From CAXXOK01 sp001604115 (GTDB taxonomy: Bacteria; Bacillota; Clostridia; Christensenellales; Aristaeellaceae): a stretch of 64,000 bases of DNA. The translations under genes were made by a program, and so were the position numbers. The stretch covers positions 19,150 to 83,149 of the forward strand of contig JAYFOV010000011.1 in the NCBI GenBank assembly GCA_034928535.1, in the 5' to 3' direction. Positions 8,377 through 17,390 of this stretch are shown here, piece after piece (the first letter of the stretch is position 1; every line of letters begins with the position of its first letter). The notes beneath the pieces were generated by a model. The model searched no databases and was not told the origin of the DNA. It saw nothing but the letters and a program-made list of their open reading frames with translations.

Positions 8377-9381
8377 ATGACCATACGCGAGCAGTGGGAA
8401 AAGCATGAGGAGCTGTGGCTGAGCAAGTATGCCATGCGCAGCGTTGCTACACGCGGACGGGAGCACCCCATCCGCCCATGTGATGTGCGTGCTGAGTTCC
8501 AGCGGGATCGGGACCGGATCATTCATTGCAAGAGCTTCCGCCGCCTCAAATTCAAGACGCAGGTTTTTCTTGCCCCCAAGGGCGATCACTACCGCACGCG
8601 CCTCACCCATACGCTGGAGGTATCCCAGGTAGCACGCACGCTTGCGCGCGCGCTGCGCCTGAATGAGGATTTGACCGAGGCCATCGCGCTGGGTCATGAT
8701 CTGGGGCACACGCCTTTTGGCCACATCGGGGAGAAAACGCTGGATCGGCTTGTGCCAGGGGGCTTCCAACACAACGCGCAAAGTCTGCGTATGGTGGAGG
8801 TGTTGGAAAAGGAAGGGCAGGGGCTCAACCTGACCTGGGAGGTGCGCGACGGCATCCGCAACCATAGCGGCACAAATGATCCCGCCACGCTGGAAGGGTG
8901 GTGCGTGCGCCGCGCTGACCGTATTGCCTATATCAACCATGATATTGATGACGCCATCCGCGGCGGCATACTCAAACCCTTTGAGCTGCCGCGCCAGTGC
9001 CTTGAAGTACTGGGGGATACGCACAGCAAACGCATCAATACCATGATTATGGATATCGTAGCCAACAGTGAGGGGCAACCTTTTGTGCGCATGAGCCCCG
9101 AGGTGAGCCAGGCCAGCGACGCGCTGCGCGCCTTTCTCTTTGAAAGGGTGTATAACGACAGCTGGCGCGCACAGGAAGAAAAGCGCTGCGATTTTGTGCT
9201 GGACGCGCTCTACACCCACTACTGCCAAAACCCTACCTCCATGCCGGATGAGTATGTGCAGATCGTGTACCGGGAAGGGGTGGAACGCGCCGTGTGCGAT
9301 TACCTCGCCTGCATGACTGACCGCTACGCGACCGATGATTTTACGGCGCTTTTTGTGCCCAACGATTTCGCCATCCGTTGA
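8377..9381 (+). CDS. dgt: dNTP triphosphohydrolase, dGTPase-like (HD domain)
   Basis: Hydrolyses deoxynucleoside triphosphates to nucleoside and tripolyphosphate, so helping dNTP balance. The 334 residues match the short clostridial form. An N-terminal FQRDRDRIIHCKSFRRLKFK leads into the HD core: RLTHTLEVSQVARTLAR (first His), then LGHDLGHTPFGHIGE (His-Asp) and FQHNAQSLR, with DRIAYINHDIDDA supplying the last metal ligand. It starts with ATG after GAGGGAGGG. It lies directly upstream of dnaG on the same strand, an arrangement frequent in Clostridia, so it may be co-transcribed with the replication-transcription cluster. Confidence 0.93.
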   Translation: MTIREQWEKHEELWLSKYAMRSVATRGREHPIRPCDVRAEFQRDRDRIIHCKSFRRLKFKTQVFLAPKGDHYRTRLTHTLEVSQVARTLARALRLNEDLTEAIALGHDLGHTPFGHIGEKTLDRLVPGGFQHNAQSLRMVEVLEKEGQGLNLTWEVRDGIRNHSGTNDPATLEGWCVRRADRIAYINHDIDDAIRGGILKPFELPRQCLEVLGDTHSKRINTMIMDIVANSEGQPFVRMSPEVSQASDALRAFLFERVYNDSWRAQEEKRCDFVLDALYTHYCQNPTSMPDEYVQIVYREGVERAVCDYLACMTDRYATDDFTALFVPNDFAIR

Positions 9382-9474
9382 TTCCCAAAGTGTGCGCGCC
9401 CTTTACAGAAAATGTTCCAGCCCATTGCAGGAAAGCCCCTGCAAGCGGCGAATCAGTTAGAAGGTGAAACAAGC

Positions 9475-11208
9475 ATGGCAGGTAGGTTCCCATCGACATG
9501 GCTGGACGCACTTCGCGCCCGCGCGGATATCGTACAGATCGTGTCGCAATATGTACCGCTGAAGAAAAACGGGCATAGATACGTAGGTCTGTGCCCGTTT
9601 CACAACGAAAAGACGCCCTCCTTCTCGGTGGATGCACAAAAGCAGGTATATTACTGCTTTGGGTGCAAAGCCGGGGGCAGTGTGATCCAGTTTGTGATGG
9701 ATATTGAGCGGTTGGAGTTTCAGGAGGCGGTGCAACACCTGGCGGAGCAATTGCACCTGCCGCTGCCGGAATTGCAAAACGATCCGGACTATGAGCGCAG
9801 GCGGACGCTCAAGGAGCGCATCTACCTGGCCAATCAGGCGGCGGCGCGGCTCTACCATCAAGCGCTGTGGGAACCGCAGGGCGAAAGCGTCTTGACCTAT
9901 GTGCAAAAGCGTGGGCTCAGTGATGCGGTCATCCGGCGCTTCGGCATCGGCGCAGCCACGGGTGCGAGCATCCTCAAGCCGCTAATGGATCAAGGTTTTA
10001 CGCAGGAAGAGCTGATCGCCGCAGGCCTTTTGTACCAACGGGAAGGCCGCACAGGCGATATGTTCCGCAATCGTGCCGTGTTTCCCATCATTGATGCGTA
10101 TGGCAATGTGCTCGGCTTCGGCGGGCGCGCCATGGGCGATGTGCAGCCAAAATACCTCAACACCAGTGACACCCCGGCCTTTAACAAACGTTATAACGTG
10201 TTTGCAGCAAACCTGCTGCGCAAGGCAAAAGGGCTCGCGCGGGTCATTCTGGTGGAGGGGTATATGGATGTGGTGGCGCTCACCCAGTTTGGGGTGGAAG
10301 GTGTTGCCGCAACGCTTGGTACGGCGCTCACGCCCGAACAGGCGCGCCTGCTTTCGCGCTTTGCGCCGGAAGTATGGCTGGCCTATGATGGCGATGCAGC
10401 CGGCCAGCATGCCATCCTGCGCGGGCTTTCCGTGCTGGAGGAGGTGCACATACCCTGCCGCGTGCTTGATTTTCCCGGTGGGCTGGATCCGGATGAGTTC
10501 ATCCGGCAGGAAGGGGTGGATGCATTCCTTTCGCTCAAGCCTATCAGCGCCACTACCTACCGCCTGCGGCGGGAAAAGGAAACGCACGACCTTTCCAGCG
10601 AGGATGGCCGCACCGCCTACGCCAAAGCAGGCGCGGCCATTCTGAGAACCGTGCGCGAACCGGTGGAACTGGAAAACTACGTCAAGCAGCTTGCCTTTGA
10701 AACCGGCTTTACCCGTGAGGTGTTGCTGGATCAAATCGGCATTGCCCCCAAGGCGCCCGCGCAGGTTCCCGCCCCACGCCGGGATGCGCTTCGCGCACAG
10801 GCACGGGAGGCGCGCGCCACAGACATGACCGCCCTCACCCTGATGGCTGCCCTGGCAACCGGCAGGTTGCCCCAGGGCGCCGTGAGCGCGGAAGAATTCC
10901 AGGATGCGCAGCTGCGCGCCATGGCGGAAGCGCTGCTGCAAGGCCAAAGCATTGCGGAGGTCATGGAAAGCCAGCCGGATGAGCAGGGACGCGCGCTCAT
11001 CGCCACCATGCTGGAGATTCAGACTGAGGCGGATGACGCGGGGCTGCGCCGCATGGCGCAGGACTGTATCCGGCGCATGCGCAGCGCAAGGCTCGGCGCG
11101 GAATTAGAGGAAATTGCCCGCGCCATGCCGAATGTACCTGAAGGCGAACGCGCCGCCCTCACCCTGCAATCCATGCGCATCATGGAGCAGCTCAAAGAGC
11201 TGGAATGA
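9475..11208 (+). CDS. dnaG: DNA primase
   Basis: Synthesises RNA primers at the replication fork in contact with the DnaB helicase. The 577 residues comprise an N-terminal CHCC zinc finger (C40, H43, C61, C64; LCPFHNEKTPSFS then YYCFGC), the RNA polymerase domain (FGIGAAT, then GNVLGFGGRAMGD), a TOPRIM domain (VEGYMDVVALTQFG near residue 260 and AYDGDAAGQHAILR near 303), and a C-terminal helicase-binding domain from about 440. ATG at 9475 follows AGAAGGTGA; an in-frame ATG at 9412 would add 21 residues that the family lacks. rpoD follows after 126 bases. Confidence 0.96.
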   Translation: MAGRFPSTWLDALRARADIVQIVSQYVPLKKNGHRYVGLCPFHNEKTPSFSVDAQKQVYYCFGCKAGGSVIQFVMDIERLEFQEAVQHLAEQLHLPLPELQNDPDYERRRTLKERIYLANQAAARLYHQALWEPQGESVLTYVQKRGLSDAVIRRFGIGAATGASILKPLMDQGFTQEELIAAGLLYQREGRTGDMFRNRAVFPIIDAYGNVLGFGGRAMGDVQPKYLNTSDTPAFNKRYNVFAANLLRKAKGLARVILVEGYMDVVALTQFGVEGVAATLGTALTPEQARLLSRFAPEVWLAYDGDAAGQHAILRGLSVLEEVHIPCRVLDFPGGLDPDEFIRQEGVDAFLSLKPISATTYRLRREKETHDLSSEDGRTAYAKAGAAILRTVREPVELENYVKQLAFETGFTREVLLDQIGIAPKAPAQVPAPRRDALRAQAREARATDMTALTLMAALATGRLPQGAVSAEEFQDAQLRAMAEALLQGQSIAEVMESQPDEQGRALIATMLEIQTEADDAGLRRMAQDCIRRMRSARLGAELEEIARAMPNVPEGERAALTLQSMRIMEQLKELE

Positions 11209-11334
11209 TTTTCCCTACGGTTTCAATGCATCTCATTTACGGACACATGCTCTTTGAGGCCTTTCTGCGCCGCAAAGCGCGACGACCGCTGACCCCCACC
11301 CGCAAAGACACGGCCTTTTCACATTGAAGGAGTG

Positions 11335-12423
11335 ATGAAGTTGAGCAACCATTCGCCCGAGGCGATCAAGTTGAAACTCAACGAGCTATACGAGGACGCC
11401 AAGACCAAAGGCACGATCACCCGCGACGAAATCGCAAACCAGGCCATGGATCTGGAGATCGACGCCGATCAGATGAGCAAGATCTACGAAACGCTTGAAA
11501 GCATGGGCGTGGATGTGGTCACTGAATTTGATCCCGTACCCCCAGACGAGCTGATCGAGCCGGACAAAATAGACCTGAGCGTCCCCGACGGCGTGAGCAT
11601 CGACGATCCTGTGCGCATGTACCTCAAGGAGATCGGCAAGGTTCCCCTGTTGACTGCCGATGAGGAAATCGACATTGCCAAGCGCATGGAAGAAGGCGAC
11701 GATGTCGCCAAACAAAAACTGACCGAAGCCAACCTGCGCCTTGTGGTGTCCATTGCCAAGCGTTATGTGGGGCGGGGCATGTTGTTTCTGGATCTCATCC
11801 AGGAGGGAAACCTCGGCCTTATCAAGGCTGTGGATAAGTTTGACTACCGCAAAGGCTATAAGTTTTCCACCTATGCCACATGGTGGATCCGCCAGGCCAT
11901 CACCCGTGCGATCGCCGATCAGGCGCGCACCATCCGTATCCCCGTGCATATGGTTGAAACCATCAACAAGCTCATCCGCGTTTCCCGCCAGCTTTTGCAG
12001 GATTATGGGCGCGAGCCCACCCCGGATGAGATTGCCAAAGTGATGAACATCAGCGAGGGCAAGGTGCGTGAAATCATTAAGATCGCGCAGGAGCCCGTGT
12101 CGCTGGAAACGCCCATCGGTGAAGAAGAGGACAGCCATCTGGGCGATTTTATCCCCGATGAGGATGCGCCCGCCCCGGCCGAAGCCGCCAGCTTCACCCT
12201 CATGAAGGAGCAGCTCCTGGACGTGCTGGACACCCTCACCCCCCGTGAGGAAAAGGTTCTTCGCCTGCGTTTTGGCCTGGATGATGGCCATCAACGCACT
12301 TTGGAGGAGGTAGGCCGCGTGTTCAAGGTAACGCGCGAGCGCATCCGCCAGATCGAAGCCAAGGCGCTGCGCAAGCTGCGCCACCCCAGCCGCAGCAAAA
12401 AACTGAAAGACTACCTTGACTGA
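11335..12423 (+). CDS. rpoD: RNA polymerase primary sigma factor (sigma-70/SigA)
   Basis: The housekeeping sigma factor that directs RNA polymerase to -10/-35 promoters like those seen throughout this window. At 362 residues it matches SigA of Firmicutes. It shows an N-terminal region 1.1-like helix, region 1.2 (DDPVRMYLKEIGKVPLLT), region 2 (GMLFLDLIQEGNLGLIKAV and YATWWIRQAITRAI), region 3 and region 4 (LTPREEKVLRLRFGL and VTRERIRQIEAKALRKLR). The start is ambiguous: ATG at 11335 is only two bases from AAGGAG (11327-11332), whereas TTG at 11341 has an eight-base spacing and may be the real start. The gene directly follows dnaG, as in the macromolecular-synthesis operon. Confidence 0.96.
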   Translation: MKLSNHSPEAIKLKLNELYEDAKTKGTITRDEIANQAMDLEIDADQMSKIYETLESMGVDVVTEFDPVPPDELIEPDKIDLSVPDGVSIDDPVRMYLKEIGKVPLLTADEEIDIAKRMEEGDDVAKQKLTEANLRLVVSIAKRYVGRGMLFLDLIQEGNLGLIKAVDKFDYRKGYKFSTYATWWIRQAITRAIADQARTIRIPVHMVETINKLIRVSRQLLQDYGREPTPDEIAKVMNISEGKVREIIKIAQEPVSLETPIGEEEDSHLGDFIPDEDAPAPAEAASFTLMKEQLLDVLDTLTPREEKVLRLRFGLDDGHQRTLEEVGRVFKVTRERIRQIEAKALRKLRHPSRSKKLKDYLD

Positions 12424-12598
12424 TATGCCCGCATCCATCAACGCCCGGCAGCCAGAGGCCTTCGCAGGCGCACAGGCGATGGCTGCCGAAGCACAATTGC
12501 ACACCCCTGCTTTGAAAAGCGGGCAGGCGCAACGGCCAGGCAGTGATGCCACAGGACATTGGCCCGCCTGCAAGCCACCGCGAAACCCGCGGCCTCCC

Positions 12599-13306
12599 AT
12601 GCTGGATGCGCGGCTGCGCACCGCCGCGGATTGGGTTACTCCCTGCGGTGTGTGTGCCGATATCGGATGCGATCACGGCCGGCTGGGCACAGCGCTTTTG
12701 CTGGAGCACCGCTGCCAACACCTGTTGGCGGCGGATGTCAGCGCAAAGGCGCTGGACAAGGCCAGGGCACGTGTCCGTGCGCAAAACCTTGCGGAGTGCA
12801 CCACGTTTGTCCACGCGGACGGACTTTCTGCGCTGGATGCCCTGCCCGATGGCAAGGCGGACACGGTTTGCATCCTCGGCATGGGCGGCGACACGCTGTC
12901 CGGGATCCTGCGCCGCGGGCAAAGCCGTTTGCAGGGCGCCAAGCTCATCCTGGGCGCACAAACGGAGCTGCCCACCGTGCGGGAGGCAATCCAGCGCATC
13001 GGCTACCGCCTGCAGCAAGAGCGTGTGGTGGCGGTGGATCAACACTTGTACCTGCTGATGCTCGCCCTGCCCGCGCAAGGCGACGAGCCCCCCTATACCG
13101 CGGCAGAGCTGGCTCTGGGGCCCTGCCTGCTGCACGACATGCCAGCGCAATGGCGACCATGGCTTGAGCGACGGGAACGCTTGCTCAGCGGAGCAGTCGC
13201 TGCCATGCAAGCATCCGGCGTCCCTGCCACGGAAACCCGCCATGCCGCATCTGCCTGGGAATTGGCCATCACGCGGGACGCACTTGCCAAATTAGCTGAT
13301 CCGTAA
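12599..13306 (+). CDS. trmK: tRNA (adenine(22)-N(1))-methyltransferase
   Basis: SAM-dependent methyltransferase that makes m1A22 in bacterial tRNAs. The protein opens with LDARLRTAADWVTPC, then the SAM-binding motif I ADIGCDHGRLGTALL, VSAKALDKARAR, and the family motif CILGMGGDTLSGILRRG. A helical C-terminal domain follows (from about residue 160). The position right after rpoD and before the Nif3-like gene is the conserved sigA-trmK-yqfO order. The start at 12599 is chosen by homology although it lacks a ribosome site. The frame is open back to TTG 12416 and ATG 12425, overlapping the end of rpoD, and could add about 60 residues of unusual composition. Confidence 0.9.
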   Translation: MLDARLRTAADWVTPCGVCADIGCDHGRLGTALLLEHRCQHLLAADVSAKALDKARARVRAQNLAECTTFVHADGLSALDALPDGKADTVCILGMGGDTLSGILRRGQSRLQGAKLILGAQTELPTVREAIQRIGYRLQQERVVAVDQHLYLLMLALPAQGDEPPYTAAELALGPCLLHDMPAQWRPWLERRERLLSGAVAAMQASGVPATETRHAASAWELAITRDALAKLADP

Positions 13307-13324
13307 TAAGGTAAAGGAGGGCTG

Positions 13325-14101
13325 ATGATGACCGTACGGCATCTGCTGGACTGGATCGATCATTTTGCGCCCTTTGCCACGCAGGAAGGTTTCGATAACG
13401 CAGGCCTGGTGATCGGCGATCCTGCCGCCGATGTACACCGCATCTTGTTTGCAGTGGACGCCACCTTGCCGGTCGTGCAGGAAGCCGAACGCTGGGGCGC
13501 TGAGCTTATCATCACCCACCACCCGCTGCTGTTTGGCGGCGCTAAGTGCATCCGCTATGACCAACCGGAAGGCGCGGTGCTGGCTTCCCTGATGGCAGCG
13601 CAAATCAATCTGATTGCGGCGCACACCAATCTGGACAGCGCGCCGGGCGGCACAGGCTTTGCGCTAGCCGCAGCGCTGAATCTTACCGCCATCCGCAAAA
13701 TCGGTGATGACCCTTATCTACGCTTGGGTCGTCTGCCCCGCGCCATCCCTGCAGGCGAACTGCTTCCTCACATCGATGAGCTCCTGCATGCACATACGCG
13801 CATGTATGGCGATACCACCGCTCCCCTGCGCCGCATTGCCGTGGCGCCCGGTGCTTACGGCGAGGGTTATACCGCTGCCGCACAGGCAGGCGCGCAGGCA
13901 TTTGTGGTTGGCGAAATCAAGCACCACGAAATCTTGGCTGCACTGGCGCTTGGCTTGGTGGTTTTTGAAACCGGCCACCATGAAACCGAGCAGCCCGGCA
14001 TGGCAGCCCTTTATCAACGTTTTCTATCAGATGCGCAAGCCGGCTGGCCGGTGGAAGCGCGCCTGACCACTATACCGCCGTACGTATGCACCGCCCGCTA
14101 A
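13325..14101 (+). CDS. Nif3-like dinuclear metal-centre protein
   Basis: Member of the Nif3/YqfO/YbgI family (annotated as GTP cyclohydrolase 1 type 2 homologue), ring-shaped proteins with two metal ions per subunit and an unsettled function. The 258 residues are the short form without the central PII-like insert. Metal-binding features are visible: EGFDNAGLVIGD near residue 20, LIITHHPLLFGG near 62, AAHTNLDSAPGG near 98, and FETGHHETEQPGMAALY near 215. ATG at 13325 follows AAAGGAGGG; a second ATG at 13328 is equally usable. It follows trmK by 18 bases and is probably co-transcribed with it and with the downstream zinc-ribbon gene. Confidence 0.93.
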   Translation: MMTVRHLLDWIDHFAPFATQEGFDNAGLVIGDPAADVHRILFAVDATLPVVQEAERWGAELIITHHPLLFGGAKCIRYDQPEGAVLASLMAAQINLIAAHTNLDSAPGGTGFALAAALNLTAIRKIGDDPYLRLGRLPRAIPAGELLPHIDELLHAHTRMYGDTTAPLRRIAVAPGAYGEGYTAAAQAGAQAFVVGEIKHHEILAALALGLVVFETGHHETEQPGMAALYQRFLSDAQAGWPVEARLTTIPPYVCTAR

Positions 14102-14164
14102 AGGCGCGTGAAACGGGCGCGGATCATCGCTCCCAGTGGAGCTTCGCACACGAAGGAGGTCGCT

Positions 14165-14872
14165 ATGGAACAGATCGAAATGCTGTGGGAATTCCAACAG
14201 GCCGACATGGAGGCGGATGCGTTCGAAAGCGAAATCAAGCGCTCGCCAAACCGCCTGGCGCTGAAGAAGAACCGTGACTTTTTGCTTGAACAGCAAAACG
14301 CGGTCAAGCAGATGGAAGAGCAGATCGCCGAAATGCTGGATCGCGTGGATGTGATCAAGGACGCGATCGAGCGGCAGATGGAGCAGCTCAAAGCGCTGCA
14401 GACCCGCCTGACCGAGACCCCGCCCGATAGCCTGGAGGAGGCGCGTGCCTTCGCGCAGGATGCCGGCAAGCTAGTCGGCAACATCCAAAGCTATGAGGCG
14501 GAAATGAAACGTATTCAGCAGGATGCCGGCGACCACGAACGCCAGCAGAAGGAAATCGGCGTCAAGTACGCCAAAGTCAAGGCTGAGTATGAAAAGCAAA
14601 AAGTAGAATATGAGGAAGAGTATAAGGAGCAGGTGAAGGCGCTGGAAGATAAGCGCGCAGCCGCTCAGGAAAAGGGCAAGGATATCGAGCCCGCCCTCAT
14701 GGAGCGCTACCAGACCATCAAAAAGCACTGCATCCCGCCGGTTGCCAAGCTGGTCAATGGTCAGTGCGGCGGTTGCTACATGGGTCTGCCGCAGGTCACA
14801 CTGCGCAATCTCAAATCCGGCGCAAAAATCATCGAGTGTGAATCCTGCGGGCGTATGATTGTCCCGCTCTAA
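14165..14872 (+). CDS. Coiled-coil protein with C-terminal C4 zinc ribbon
   Basis: A 235-residue cytoplasmic protein. Residues about 1-175 are almost entirely charged heptad-like helix (KQMEEQIAEMLDRVDVIKDA, then KVKAEYEKQKVEYEEEYKEQ), predicted to form a long coiled-coil hairpin. The C-terminal 40 residues hold a C4 zinc ribbon, CGGCYMGLP followed by ECESCGRMI. This is the CdsZ/CT398 family, which in many bacteria lies next to Nif3-like genes; its molecular role is not settled in Firmicutes. ATG 14165 follows GAAGGAGG at about 14153-14160; upstream in-frame starts are unsupported. Confidence 0.88.
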   Translation: MEQIEMLWEFQQADMEADAFESEIKRSPNRLALKKNRDFLLEQQNAVKQMEEQIAEMLDRVDVIKDAIERQMEQLKALQTRLTETPPDSLEEARAFAQDAGKLVGNIQSYEAEMKRIQQDAGDHERQQKEIGVKYAKVKAEYEKQKVEYEEEYKEQVKALEDKRAAAQEKGKDIEPALMERYQTIKKHCIPPVAKLVNGQCGGCYMGLPQVTLRNLKSGAKIIECESCGRMIVPL

Positions 14873-14887
14873 CCACAAATAAAAAAG

Positions 14888-14910
14888 GCGGGCGTCAACA
14901 TGGCGCCCGC
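14888..14910. terminator. GC-rich hairpin between zinc-ribbon gene and pdp
   Basis: GCGGGCG (14888-14894) pairs with CGCCCGC (14904-14910) across a nine-base loop, preceded by AAAAAA. Only a weak T-rich stretch follows on the plus strand. It may end or attenuate the rpoD-trmK-nif3 transcript before the next gene. Confidence 0.4.
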
Positions 14911-14934
14911 TTGCGCTTTCAGGGAGGTTGGACC

Positions 14935-16266
14935 ATGATACCCGACATCATATCCATCATCGAAAAAAAGAAACTGGGGCATGCCCTCACTCAGGAGGAA
15001 ATCGCTTTTTTCGCGGACGGCGCGGCGCACGGCACCATCCGGGATTATCAAATCGCTGCGCTGCTCATGGCCATCCGCCTGAACGGCATGAACCGGGAGG
15101 AAACCGTGAACCTGACGCTGGCCATGGCGCGTTCCGGTGATATGGTGGATCTTTCCGCCATCCCCGGTGTCCCAACGGACAAACATTCTACCGGTGGCGT
15201 TGGCGATACCACGACATTGATCCTGGCGCCGCTGGTGGCAGCTTGCGGCGTACCCGTAGCCAAGATGAGCGGCCGCGGCCTTGGCCATACCGGCGGCACC
15301 TTGGACAAACTGGAAAGCATCCGCGGTTTTCGCATCGGGCTGTCCATGGCAGAGTTCATCGCGCAGGTGCAGCGCATCGGCGTGTCCGTCATTGGGCAAA
15401 CAGGGAACCTCGCCCCTGCCGATAAAGAGCTTTATGCCCTGCGGGATGTGACCTCCACGGTAGATAGCCTGCCGCTGATTGCCTCCAGCATCATGAGCAA
15501 GAAGCTTGCCAGCGGCGCGCAGGGCATCGTGCTGGACGTGAAAACCGGGTCCGGCGCCATCATGCATACCCTCCGGGAAAGCATCGATCTGGCGCAGGCT
15601 ATGGTGCACATCGGTGCGGATGCGGGGCGGCGCATGGTCGCGCTGGTCACAGATATGGGCGAACCGCTGGGCAGCCATGTGGGCAATGCGCTGGAGGTCA
15701 AGGAGGCCATCGATGTGTTGAGTGGTCGCGTGCAGGGACCGCTGCTCACAGTATCTTTGGCGTTGGGTTCCTATATGCTCATGGCCGGCGGCGCGGCGCA
15801 AACGCCGCAGCAAGGCGAAGCCCTGCTGCGCTCTGCCCTGGAAAACGGCAGCGGCCTGGCTAAGCTGCGGGACATGATCGCCGCACAGGGTGGCGATGCG
15901 CGCGTGTGCGACGATGTTTCCCTGCTGCCTCAGGCCAAGGTGCGCAGGGATGTGCCTGCCCTGGCGCCAGGTTATCTGCACAGGATGGATACCACTGCGC
16001 TGGGCAATACGGCGCAGCGCATCGGCGCAGGCCGGCGGGAGAAAACCGACATCATTGATTACAGCGTCGGGTTTGTGCTGAACAAACGCATCGGCGATGC
16101 CGTGCAACCTGGCGATGCGCTTGCAACTGTCTACTGCAAAAACGAAGAGGACGCTGCCTTTGCCATCCATGAGATTCAAAGCGCCATAGCCATCCGGCCG
16201 GAGCAAGCCCTGCCGCTCAAGCTCATCCACGCCATTGTGGAGGTGGATCGCATCACCGAATGCTAA
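14935..16266 (+). CDS. pdp: Pyrimidine-nucleoside phosphorylase
   Basis: Splits thymidine, uridine or deoxyuridine with phosphate, giving base and (deoxy)ribose 1-phosphate for salvage. The 443 residues include the family signature SGRGLGHTGGTLDKLES near residue 110, the phosphate-binding KHSTGGVGDTTT near 82, and DVKTGSGAIMHTL near 198. A C-terminal biotin-like domain starts near 350 (EKTDIIDYSVGFVLNKRIGD). Pdp and DeoA are hard to separate by eye; Pdp is the usual Firmicutes form. ATG 14935 follows AGGGAGGTTGGACC with good spacing, so the longer frame from 14911 is rejected. Confidence 0.93.
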   Translation: MIPDIISIIEKKKLGHALTQEEIAFFADGAAHGTIRDYQIAALLMAIRLNGMNREETVNLTLAMARSGDMVDLSAIPGVPTDKHSTGGVGDTTTLILAPLVAACGVPVAKMSGRGLGHTGGTLDKLESIRGFRIGLSMAEFIAQVQRIGVSVIGQTGNLAPADKELYALRDVTSTVDSLPLIASSIMSKKLASGAQGIVLDVKTGSGAIMHTLRESIDLAQAMVHIGADAGRRMVALVTDMGEPLGSHVGNALEVKEAIDVLSGRVQGPLLTVSLALGSYMLMAGGAAQTPQQGEALLRSALENGSGLAKLRDMIAAQGGDARVCDDVSLLPQAKVRRDVPALAPGYLHRMDTTALGNTAQRIGAGRREKTDIIDYSVGFVLNKRIGDAVQPGDALATVYCKNEEDAAFAIHEIQSAIAIRPEQALPLKLIHAIVEVDRITEC

Positions 16267-16509
16267 GCATTGCGGGCGCTTGCCGGGGCAGCAGGCCTTC
16301 CATGCAGCATGCAACGCCGCTTAGGCACAGCCTGGTTCGATACCTTGTTGCACCGGGCATGGCGCACGCTTGCCGCCATGCAATCGCTGCGACATCCTGA
16401 TTCGGCATCCGGCGCACGCACGCCCACCGGATTCCGCTCGACACCTACCCGCATACCCACCCGGTTTCCCGTTGCACTGCACCCCTGTTGTATGGAAGGA
16501 GTTGACCCC

Positions 16510-17142
16510 ATGCCTTCGGCTAAACGTTTCCTGCCCTGTCTGCTGTGCGCCCTGGTGATGATCGCCGCCGTACCCGCCCTCGCTGCCGAAATCTTTACCT
16601 ACGCCGATCTGAATGTAAACGGCGTGCCTGCAGGCACGTCCGTGCAGGAAGCCATTGCCCTGCTGGGTGAACCGCTCGTGCAGGATGCGCCAAGGGAAGT
16701 GCCGGCCAGCGGCGAAGTGCAACAGCTGCTGCACTATGCCGGGCTAACCCTGACCTTTACCGACGACCGGCTCAGCGATGCGGATCTCGTCACCGATGCC
16801 TACACCACCGTGCGCGGCTTGAAGCTCGGCGATCCGGAGTCCTTGCTGCAAAGCCTTTTCCCCTATGATGCCGCCACTGCTGCATCCGAAGGCATCCTGT
16901 ATTCAGCAGGATGGGTCGAGGCGCTGGGTCTGCCTTTGCCCCCCAGCGGCACTGTGAAGGCCGAAGAGACCAACCGCCTTGCCTATGCTTACCTTGCGCC
17001 TGTGACCCCCTATGCGGATGCCGCGCTTGAATCCGATGAGAATTTTGTATATGAGCCGACAGCCATGTTTGTGGCGCAGGTCGATCCTTCCAGCCATGTC
17101 ATCACCCGCATGCAGTGGTCAGTGCACCCCTTGGCGGAGTGA
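16510..17142 (+). CDS. Small exported protein of unknown function
   Basis: 210 residues with a cleavable signal peptide (KRFLPCLLCALVMIAAVPALA, cleavage probably after ALA at about 25). The mature part contains two short stretches reminiscent of the LG-x(5)-LG hairpin of SmpA/BamE-like domains: GTSVQEAIALLGEPL and RGLKLGDPESLLQSLF. ATG 16510 follows GGAAGGAG; the longer upstream frame (from 16270) lacks coding character. I do not recognise the family. It stands alone between pdp and the Ca2+ ATPase. The 243-base gap 16267-16509 shows nothing else. A comparable small exported protein lies at 33364-33933. Confidence 0.75.
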   Translation: MPSAKRFLPCLLCALVMIAAVPALAAEIFTYADLNVNGVPAGTSVQEAIALLGEPLVQDAPREVPASGEVQQLLHYAGLTLTFTDDRLSDADLVTDAYTTVRGLKLGDPESLLQSLFPYDAATAASEGILYSAGWVEALGLPLPPSGTVKAEETNRLAYAYLAPVTPYADAALESDENFVYEPTAMFVAQVDPSSHVITRMQWSVHPLAE

Positions 17143-17189
17143 TATGACCAAACCATACGCTGTACGCGCCAAACAGTACAGATGGCGAA

Positions 17190-17218
17190 TTGACAGCCCG
17201 CATGGCGAGTGATAGAAT
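17190..17218 (+). promoter_or_regulatory. Sigma-A promoter of the P-type ATPase
   Basis: TTGACA (17190-17195) and TAGAAT (17213-17218) are separated by 17 bases. A leader of about 165 bases separates the expected start from the TTG codon at 17391; no known riboswitch is recognisable in it. Confidence 0.7.
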
Positions 17219-17390
17219 CAATGCAATTGCATAGCCATGAGGGAGTAATTCGCGCCTGCGGGCGCGGTCTGGCCAACAGCCCCGCGGGCACCTATGCCCA
17301 CTGGCCAGCCTTAATGAGTGAGACTCATGTACAGCAACGCCTGTATGTGGGTCTTTCTGCATCAGGTCAAGATGGAAAGGAGCAATCCCC

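Noticed and set aside
11332..11343. GTG start for rpoD at 11332
   Set aside because: That GTG is part of the AAGGAGTG ribosome site; ATG 11335 or TTG 11341 is more plausible.
14869..16314. 481-codon open frame opposite pdp
   Set aside because: Overlaps the whole phosphorylase gene on the other strand and has no domain.
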